NCBI GenBank assembly: GCA_964541075.1
Contig: CAZIPZ010000134.1
Coordinates: 1 to 11,179 of the forward strand
Length of the DNA stretch: 11,179 bases
Source: CAZIPZ01 sp964541075
GTDB lineage: Bacteria > Acidobacteriota > Terriglobia > 20CM-2-55-15
Reading direction: 5' to 3'
Shown piece by piece: positions 1 through 7,201 of the stretch. Positions within the stretch are counted from its first letter, which is position 1. The number at the start of each line of letters is the position of its first letter. The position numbers were made by a program, and so were the translations under genes. The notes under the pieces are model-generated. The model ran no database searches. It was not told where the DNA came from and saw nothing but the letters and a program-made list of their open reading frames with translations.

Positions 1-1650
<1,650 letters not shown>

Positions 1651-1914
1651 AAGGTCTCCGGCCTGTAATAGTTGTTAGCGAACAGGTACTGGCGCCCTTT
1701 CCAATCGGAAGGAGTTACGCAGCAGCGCGCCAGGGTATTCCCTGACCCGCCCGCGTCAGAGCACACCCCTTACCAAAGGAAGTGGAATCAGTAAACCACT
1801 GAGGCCATAGCCCTTCACTTCGTGACCGGTGGCTGCAACTATATGAGTCGCGAGCAGTGGCGAGGATTTTTGTCCCGGACCGTGATTGCAGAGAGGGAAT
1901 TCCTCCGCTCGAAG

Positions 1915-1930
1915 TGGCACCGACATTCCA
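1915..1930 (+). promoter_or_regulatory. Weak sigma-54-like -24/-12 motif
   Basis: TGGCACC-GACA-TTCCA resembles the sigma-54 consensus TGGCACG-N4-TTGCA with correct spacing. It lacks the G of the -12 GC pair, which weakens it considerably. It lies about 320 bp upstream of the PEP-CTERM gene. Some exosortase/PEP-CTERM gene sets elsewhere are governed by sigma-54-type response regulators, which is the only reason to list it. It could well be chance. Confidence 0.18.
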
Positions 1931-1983
1931 CCCCAACCACGGAGACCGAACCGCGGAAATGCCTGGCCGCTAAAGTTGGAATC

Positions 1984-2012
1984 TTGAGATGGGTGTAAGA
2001 AAGTCTTACAAA
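1984..2012 (+). promoter_or_regulatory. Candidate sigma-70-type promoter overlapping an inverted repeat
   Basis: TTGAGA (1984-1989) and TACAAA (2007-2012) are separated by 17 bp, matching the -35 and -10 consensus at 5/6 and 4/6 positions. The perfect 7-bp inverted repeat at 1994-2010 fills the spacer and enters the -10 hexamer, the position expected of a repressor or activator site. Transcription would run towards the gene at 2252 with a leader of about 230 nt. The call rests on sequence match only. Confidence 0.27.
1994..2010. promoter_or_regulatory. Perfect inverted repeat, possible operator
   Basis: TGTAAGA and TCTTACA are exact reverse complements separated by AAG. The 17-bp size suits a dimeric DNA-binding protein. 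The short 3-nt loop and lack of a following T-run argue against a terminator. Confidence 0.4.
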
Positions 2013-2062
2013 CCGATTTCATCGCTTAAGCGCTGGTGTCTGCGTGACTTCAAGTGAAATAG

Positions 2063-2082
2063 GTTTTCAGACGTCAGAAAAC
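2063..2082. promoter_or_regulatory. 20-bp near-perfect palindrome, possible operator
   Basis: GTTTTC-A-GACGTC-A-GAAAAC is symmetric except for the paired A/A positions 2069 and 2076, centred on a GACGTC core. It sits about 170 bp upstream of the PEP-CTERM start codon and 53 bp downstream of the 17-bp inverted repeat. Symmetry of this length is more than expected by chance in a 600-bp spacer and fits a homodimeric regulator, which cannot be named from the sequence. Confidence 0.4.
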
Positions 2083-2153
2083 TTTACAAAAATTCGAGCG
2101 CAAAGGGAGTTTCGCAGATTAGAGGCCGCAGGTGTTTTCATACTTAGGCATAG

Positions 2154-2159
2154 TAAAAT
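2154..2159 (+). promoter_or_regulatory. Candidate -10 element for the PEP-CTERM gene
   Basis: TAAAAT matches the TATAAT consensus at five of six bases and would give a leader of about 85 nt to the ATG at 2252. No good -35 hexamer is found 16-18 bp upstream, so an activator would be needed, possibly binding the palindrome at 2063-2082. It is an alternative to the promoter candidate at 1984-2012. Confidence 0.22.
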
Positions 2160-2236
2160 GAAGGATATGCGAACCAACGCCGTCCAGAAACGGGAGTGGT
2201 CCTTCGCGTGCGCAACGAAGTAGGATTTACATCCAC

Positions 2237-2243
2237 GGAAGGA
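2237..2243 (+). promoter_or_regulatory. Ribosome binding site of the PEP-CTERM gene
   Basis: GGAAGGA lies 8 nt before the ATG at 2252, a good Shine-Dalgarno placement. A second ATG follows directly at 2255; the first has the better spacing, but either start gives the same signal peptide. Confidence 0.65.
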
Positions 2244-2251
2244 AACATTGC

Positions 2252-3100
2252 ATGATGCAACGTTTGAACACATCTATTAAGTCTTTCTCCTTTTTCCTCA
2301 TCGGGTTTCTCCTTGCTACGTTATCGGCTGCAAATGCCCACGCGGACAGCGTCGGCGCCCCGAGCAGCATAACGGCTTTGATCCTCGGAGACTGGTATGG
2401 AGAGGATTCCGATTTGGACAACATTCGCACCGATTTGATCGGGTCGGATACGCGATTTGATCAATCTGGGAGTGCGTCACTGAATCTCACTCACGGTTTG
2501 CCGTCGCTCAGCTACCTTCAACAGTTCGACTCAGTGCTGGTTTTTTCCGATAGCGTAAGCGTCGATTACACAGAACTGTCTGACCTTCTGGGCAACTACG
2601 TAAACGCCGGTGGAGGGGTTGTTCTGAGCACTTTCTGGGGTCAACAGGCCGGATCCGTCGGGGGTATCATCAATAGCACTGGGTATAATCCTCTTATTAA
2701 TCCTCAATCTGATGCATACCGTTCAGTATCCCTTGGGGCCTATATCGCTACCGATCCCCTCATGCAGGGTGTGACAAACATCATTGGCACTACCTTCTTA
2801 GGCGACTACATTCCAGGTCTGGATGCCGGAGCGACCTTGGCGGCTTCGTGGGACGACGGCAATCCGCTCGCTGCTTACAATGCGTCCGGCAATGTGGCCG
2901 CGATTACGCTGTATCCGAATGTGGCGTTTTTCGGCAATGCTTCCGGAGAATATGATCGGCTTTTCGCAAACGCTCTGGCAATGACCGGGGGATACGGCGA
3001 GACAACGACGGTTCCAGAAGCATCGACTTTAACCTTCTGTGCGACAGGACTAGTCGTCCTGTTGGCGCGCGTCCGAAAGAAGGCCCGACAATTGGTATGA
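2252..3100 (+). CDS. Exported PEP-CTERM sorting-domain protein with a glutamine-amidotransferase-like (ThuA-type) fold
   Basis: A 282-residue protein. Residues 1-31 form a signal peptide (basic start, hydrophobic FFLIGFLLATLSA core, AHA cleavage motif). Residues 40-245 look like a class-I glutamine amidotransferase/ThuA-like Rossmann domain: a first strand ITALILGDW, then FDSVLVFSD (92-100) and an LLGNYVNAGGGVVLSTFWG segment (112-130). No Cys-His-Glu catalytic triad is evident, so enzyme activity should not be assumed. The C-terminus is a PEP-CTERM signal: VPEAST at 254-259, a short hydrophobic stretch 260-272, then a basic tail (RVRKKAR). Such tails are recognised and cut by exosortase at the inner membrane before release to the outer surface or extracellular matrix. 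No exosortase gene is in the window, so processing must be in trans. The gene appears monocistronic, with a terminator directly after its stop codon. Confidence 0.85.
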   Translation: MMQRLNTSIKSFSFFLIGFLLATLSAANAHADSVGAPSSITALILGDWYGEDSDLDNIRTDLIGSDTRFDQSGSASLNLTHGLPSLSYLQQFDSVLVFSDSVSVDYTELSDLLGNYVNAGGGVVLSTFWGQQAGSVGGIINSTGYNPLINPQSDAYRSVSLGAYIATDPLMQGVTNIIGTTFLGDYIPGLDAGATLAASWDDGNPLAAYNASGNVAAITLYPNVAFFGNASGEYDRLFANALAMTGGYGETTTVPEASTLTFCATGLVVLLARVRKKARQLV

Positions 3101-3103
3101 CAT

Positions 3104-3143
3104 AAAAAAGGACCCCAATTCTCCGAAATTGAGGTCCCTTTTT
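3104..3143. terminator. Bidirectional Rho-independent terminator
   Basis: The left arm (3104-3120, A-run then GGACCCCAATT) pairs with the right arm (3127-3143, AATTGAGGTCCC then T-run) around the loop CTCCGA. There is one C/A mismatch and one bulged base. The arms begin in an A-run and end in a T-run, so a hairpin plus U-tract forms on either strand. It lies between the convergent PEP-CTERM gene (stop at 3100) and tamB gene (stop at 3170) and should end both transcripts. Confidence 0.88.
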
Positions 3144-3169
3144 GTTGCGTGTGTCCCTTTTGCGCCTTC

Positions 3170-6100
3170 TTACCAAGTCTTCTTGATTCTTAAATCGAGG
3201 GCAAACCCGCCATTCTGATCTCGCACGCCGCTGACTGCCACCCTTGGACTCACCTGGTACTCTAGCTTGATGACCTCGCGCTCGGTTGCGGTCACGTCCG
3301 TCGCGAACGTTACAAACAAGTTTCCCGTGACACGCTGTTGGACTGTAATGCGCGCGCCCGGATCGTTTTGATTTCCTCCAAGCACAGGATCGATAGACAG
3401 CTGGGAGATGCCTGCGACTCTTTCAATTCTATTCGTAACGGATTTACTCACACTGGAGGCGATGATCGACTGCGCGCCCAAATTGCCGGGTGTGGGATTT
3501 GCTTCGTCCGCCTCTGTCGTCTTTCCGAAAACCAGCAAGTTGATAATGTCCGAAGGCGGCAATGCCGGATCGGAGGAATAGTTTGTTTTCAGATGATCTA
3601 GCGGACCTCTGAAGAGCAAATGAATGTTGTATTCCTGAACTGTGGTTTCTGCGGCCAGATTCATAATGGGTTGCAGCTCGTAAGGATTCACAAAATCGAT
3701 TGTGCTGGGCAGGAGCAGGTAACGGTTTCCTCTGAAGATGACATCGCCTTCATTCAGGTTCACTCGTCCGAGCACGACAGGTTCAGCGGCAGTGCCTCGT
3801 ATTCTTAATGCAGCTGAACCCTGCAGGCTAAGTTTGCTGCTGACGAGATTCAGGTCGTTCGCAGACTGAACTGAAATGTCGAGCAGTAGGTTTCGGCTCA
3901 CGCTTTGCGGCGCTCCAGCTCTCGAAATGCGCGAGGACTGGCCGGCAAAGTTCGCGAGGTCAAAGTTCGATGAGAACGACAGCTCATTCAAGCTGACTTT
4001 GCCGCGGAGCACTCCACCTTCGCCTGACCCGACCATCGTTAGATTCGCATCCAGCGCTTCGCGGACGCCTTGAGGATACAGCATTCGTATTCCACTTCCT
4101 GAAAGCGTTACGTTGTATTGGAGGGTCGGCCAGTATATGAGGCGGCCTGTTGCACGCAGTACGCCGCCGCCAACGTTGCCGTTGAATTGCTGGATTTCAA
4201 TTCTGTCGTTCAAGAGGGTCAATACACCATTTCCGTTTTCGATGCCCAGCGGCGCTCCGGCGGTCGCCAAACTCGCATTGGCAATCTTGATCTGCCCCTT
4301 AACGTCTGGGTTCGTTCGAGACCCGCGTGAAACAACATCGAAATGCATTTGTCCGGAGCTCGTGATATCCGGATCCCACATTTGAGCCAGCTGCAGATCG
4401 AGATTTCCATTCAAGTTCAACGTCATTGGCGTTGAACTGTCCAGGGGCACCGCGCCAGCTATTTCCAAATCGGTGTTGGCGCCTCGCAGAGTGGTTCGCT
4501 GGATCGTCAGGACTCCGCCGCTATAGTCCATCTCTATTGGCTGTGCCGCCGCAAGCTCGACCGTGTTCCGATAGGTGATCTCAAGCTTGGGAATACTGAG
4601 GTGCGCACTGATGCGCTTTCTGTCCTTCAGCGGTCCTTTGAGAGTTGCATGAAGTTCGGTATAACCGTTGATGTTCTGCGCCTGAGCGGGTGCATATAGA
4701 GCAAGCAGCGGCTGCAGCGAGACAGGAGATGTATCGAGAACGGCTTCTGCATCGTAGGCGCCATCCAGCATGACTCTTCCGCGGCCGCGCAGGAACGTGT
4801 CCATTGTTTCTGAGCGTAAGTCGACGTCCGCAAGACGATCGGCGATTCTCGCCCGAAGCTGCAGATTGTTAAGCGTTTGCACTTGATTTTGACTGCGAAT
4901 CTGAAGCTGCGGAACATCCGCAACAAGCTGCAAATTGGGGTCGTTCAGAGTTCCTGCACCATCGGCGGTAAAATTCAGCAGTCCTGTTACTTGGAGACTT
5001 CTTGCTCTGAGGCCTTGAAGTTTGTCGATCTGGATGCCTTTAGCTGCTATCCGCCCAGTGTAGGTTTCCTGACTCGGAATGTATTTGATTGTTCCAGTTG
5101 CAACGCCGGCATCCATTCGCAATTCACTGTTCGTCTCCAGTTCATTGCCAGCTCCCCGGAAAGTTACATTCAGGGACTGAATGGGTTCGTCGAATATTGT
5201 TCCCCGCGACAGAGTTGCTGTACCGCGTCCGACTGGATTTAGCCTCGACCCGGTTAATGAAACATTGGCGGTCACTGTTCCTGTGATCGGCGCATTTAAT
5301 CCTGCCAAATTGATGATGTTGGCGACGTTGAGTTGTGAAGCGGTGAAACTCACTTGCATCGGGCTTGTTTCCGAGAAGGACCAATTGCGAAGGCCCAGGT
5401 TGGCATCAAGGTTGATGCGGCCTCCATCGACAGACGCCATGGAGCCATTTCTGAGAATCAGATGAGATGCACTCAAATCCACCTGTGTTTGAGCCGTCCG
5501 CCACGCGGAACCTCTGAAACTGAGAGATGATGCGGAAAACTGGCCGACGATCTGTGGATTCGAGGTTGATCCACGCACCGCTCCCAAGAACGAAGCAGCA
5601 CCGGAGAGACCAATCGCCTCTGGTTGGCCAGAAGGAGGCGTTATGAATAAGTTTGCGACGTTTTCCACTTCATGAAGGTCGCTCGATCTGAACTGTACCT
5701 GAAGGCCAGCTCGATCTCGTATTGCGCCGGTCACACTGAGAACGGTTTTGGGCATTCGAAGGTAGCTGCGTGAGAATGAGATCTGTTGATTTGACGCTGA
5801 ATATTGGACATGAATCTCACCATTCACCGGCGCTGTGTGAACGTCTCCTTGTTTATTCCCTCGCGGGTTTGGCGCTATGGCGGCCTTGATGGCGGCATCC
5901 GAGCGTCCTTCTAGATTCTTTAGTGGGCCGTTCCATGTCGCTTCAACGGCCCCGCTTGCTGTACCGCGCAACTGCAGCCTGCGGTGATGTGGCGAATCCA
6001 TCATGGACTGGATGCCGGCCAAACCGAGGTCGCTGAAGGCTGCTGACAAACGAGCGCGAGCATCCCCTGCAACGTCCTGGATCGTCAGCGATCCTGCGAA

Positions 6101-7201
6101 GCTTCCATCAAAAATTCGACCGCGTAGGTCCTGAACGTCCAGATCGCCGTTGTGCAGCTCAAAGCGTCCATCAAGATAATGCACGTCGGCACGGCTCTTC
6201 GGCGTACTGATCCGGAGCAGTTTGCTATTTATATTTCCGCTTAAAGTTAGCGCTGCAAGGAACGGCTGGTTCTGCTGATGTTCATATTGGCCTGTTCCTT
6301 CGAGTTGGACCGTTCCAGCCGGCAGCGAATCGTTTTTCAGGATGCGGCTTAGGTCTGCCGAATCTGCGGTTGCTTGATATCTCGCCTGAATTCTGGGTTT
6401 GGTGTAATCCTCTAACGTAGCCGTGATCTCAACTTGAGACCTTCCGCTGGTAAGAACGCCTCGCTTCAGGTTGAAACCTTTCGGCGTCGCCTCAAACTCA
6501 GAATTCAGACCGTGGGCCACCGAATACATTTCTCCGAGGCGCACGGCGCCATCGCTGTAGATGAGCGTTCCGGAATAGCGGCGGTCGATAGGATCGAAGG
6601 TGGATTGAAACTGAAGATTGCGGAGGTCTGCGTCAATCGAAGTCTGCCGGTCATTGTAGACGAATTCGCCTTGGATTAATTGAACCTGACTCACGCCAAT
6701 ATCAAAGACGCTGGTTCGATGCTGACCTGTATCCTCCGGCTTTGGAAGATTGTTGTCACCGTCCTTATCAACAAAGATATGGATGATAGGATGATCGACC
6801 TCGATGTCATTCAGGCGTAGCTCCCGCGAAAGCAGCGACACGATTTTCACGGCCACGCTGATGTGATCAGCCTTGAGAAGCGGCGCCCTGGAAAACGGCG
6901 GAGGGCTATCCACAACCACATCGTACATGTCGACTGTTGGAGTGAATCCCGACAGTCGAAGTGTGAAATCCCTCATCCGAACCTGTGCGCCGAACGTCTC
7001 GGCTAGCTGCCGATAGGCGATTCTGAGAACGTATTGGCGGAATGAATTAGTCTGCAGCAGAGCAAAGAGGGTGAGCAAGACGCCTATGCCTATAACGAAT
7101 CCGGCGCCGATGATCCATGCCGTGATTGTTTTCCAGTTCAACCTTCGATGGGGTCGTCGTTGACCGTTGTAGTGGTCGGGTGGTAGAGGTTCCGTGCTCA
7201 A
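3170..7201 (-). CDS. tamB: Translocation and assembly module protein TamB (DUF490/AsmA-like)
   Basis: A 1343-residue protein, close to the roughly 1260 residues of E. coli TamB. A basic cytoplasmic N-terminus is followed by one membrane segment (about 26-49), then a long beta-rich periplasmic body. The C-terminal DUF490/TamB domain covers roughly the last 330 residues and shows the family signatures GDVIFRGNRYLLLPSTIDF (GNRY from 1158) and PPSDIINLLVFGK (about 1215-1227), ending in an amphipathic strand with a terminal Trp. In known systems TamB bridges the inner membrane to an Omp85 partner and assists outer-membrane protein assembly; related AsmA-like proteins form hydrophobic grooves for phospholipid transport. 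The start is TTG at 7201-7199, chosen because no ATG or GTG precedes the membrane segment and because it overlaps the upstream TGA (7200-7198) as TTGA. That indicates translational coupling to the Omp85 gene. It is the last gene of the operon, ending at the terminator. Confidence 0.93.
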   Translation of the reverse strand: MSTEPLPPDHYNGQRRPHRRLNWKTITAWIIGAGFVIGIGVLLTLFALLQTNSFRQYVLRIAYRQLAETFGAQVRMRDFTLRLSGFTPTVDMYDVVVDSPPPFSRAPLLKADHISVAVKIVSLLSRELRLNDIEVDHPIIHIFVDKDGDNNLPKPEDTGQHRTSVFDIGVSQVQLIQGEFVYNDRQTSIDADLRNLQFQSTFDPIDRRYSGTLIYSDGAVRLGEMYSVAHGLNSEFEATPKGFNLKRGVLTSGRSQVEITATLEDYTKPRIQARYQATADSADLSRILKNDSLPAGTVQLEGTGQYEHQQNQPFLAALTLSGNINSKLLRISTPKSRADVHYLDGRFELHNGDLDVQDLRGRIFDGSFAGSLTIQDVAGDARARLSAAFSDLGLAGIQSMMDSPHHRRLQLRGTASGAVEATWNGPLKNLEGRSDAAIKAAIAPNPRGNKQGDVHTAPVNGEIHVQYSASNQQISFSRSYLRMPKTVLSVTGAIRDRAGLQVQFRSSDLHEVENVANLFITPPSGQPEAIGLSGAASFLGAVRGSTSNPQIVGQFSASSLSFRGSAWRTAQTQVDLSASHLILRNGSMASVDGGRINLDANLGLRNWSFSETSPMQVSFTASQLNVANIINLAGLNAPITGTVTANVSLTGSRLNPVGRGTATLSRGTIFDEPIQSLNVTFRGAGNELETNSELRMDAGVATGTIKYIPSQETYTGRIAAKGIQIDKLQGLRARSLQVTGLLNFTADGAGTLNDPNLQLVADVPQLQIRSQNQVQTLNNLQLRARIADRLADVDLRSETMDTFLRGRGRVMLDGAYDAEAVLDTSPVSLQPLLALYAPAQAQNINGYTELHATLKGPLKDRKRISAHLSIPKLEITYRNTVELAAAQPIEMDYSGGVLTIQRTTLRGANTDLEIAGAVPLDSSTPMTLNLNGNLDLQLAQMWDPDITSSGQMHFDVVSRGSRTNPDVKGQIKIANASLATAGAPLGIENGNGVLTLLNDRIEIQQFNGNVGGGVLRATGRLIYWPTLQYNVTLSGSGIRMLYPQGVREALDANLTMVGSGEGGVLRGKVSLNELSFSSNFDLANFAGQSSRISRAGAPQSVSRNLLLDISVQSANDLNLVSSKLSLQGSAALRIRGTAAEPVVLGRVNLNEGDVIFRGNRYLLLPSTIDFVNPYELQPIMNLAAETTVQEYNIHLLFRGPLDHLKTNYSSDPALPPSDIINLLVFGKTTEADEANPTPGNLGAQSIIASSVSKSVTNRIERVAGISQLSIDPVLGGNQNDPGARITVQQRVTGNLFVTFATDVTATEREVIKLEYQVSPRVAVSGVRDQNGGFALDLRIKKTW

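Larger units (their letters stand above)
1651..2251. other. Intergenic region between the divergent HAMP and PEP-CTERM genes
   Basis: About 600 bp carry no convincing protein gene. Short open frames on the minus strand (for example 2022-1756) lack a recognisable family, a good ribosome site or protein-like composition. The region holds inverted repeats at 1731-1744 (CAGGG-TATT-CCCTG), 1994-2010, 2023-2032 (CGCTTAAGCG) and 2063-2082, plus weak promoter-like motifs listed separately. It presumably contains the promoters of both flanking genes. No tRNA, riboswitch or mobile-element ends were recognised. Confidence 0.6.

Noticed and set aside
1756..2022. Minus-strand open frame of 88 codons between the HAMP and PEP-CTERM genes
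   Set aside because: No family resemblance, low-complexity proline/leucine tail, overlapping frames of similar quality and no good ribosome site; best read as non-coding.
2158..2223. Tiny plus-strand frame of 21 codons (MKDMRTNAVQKREW…) just upstream of the PEP-CTERM gene
   Set aside because: Only a weak AGG precedes it and its composition is uninformative; a leader-peptide role cannot be supported.
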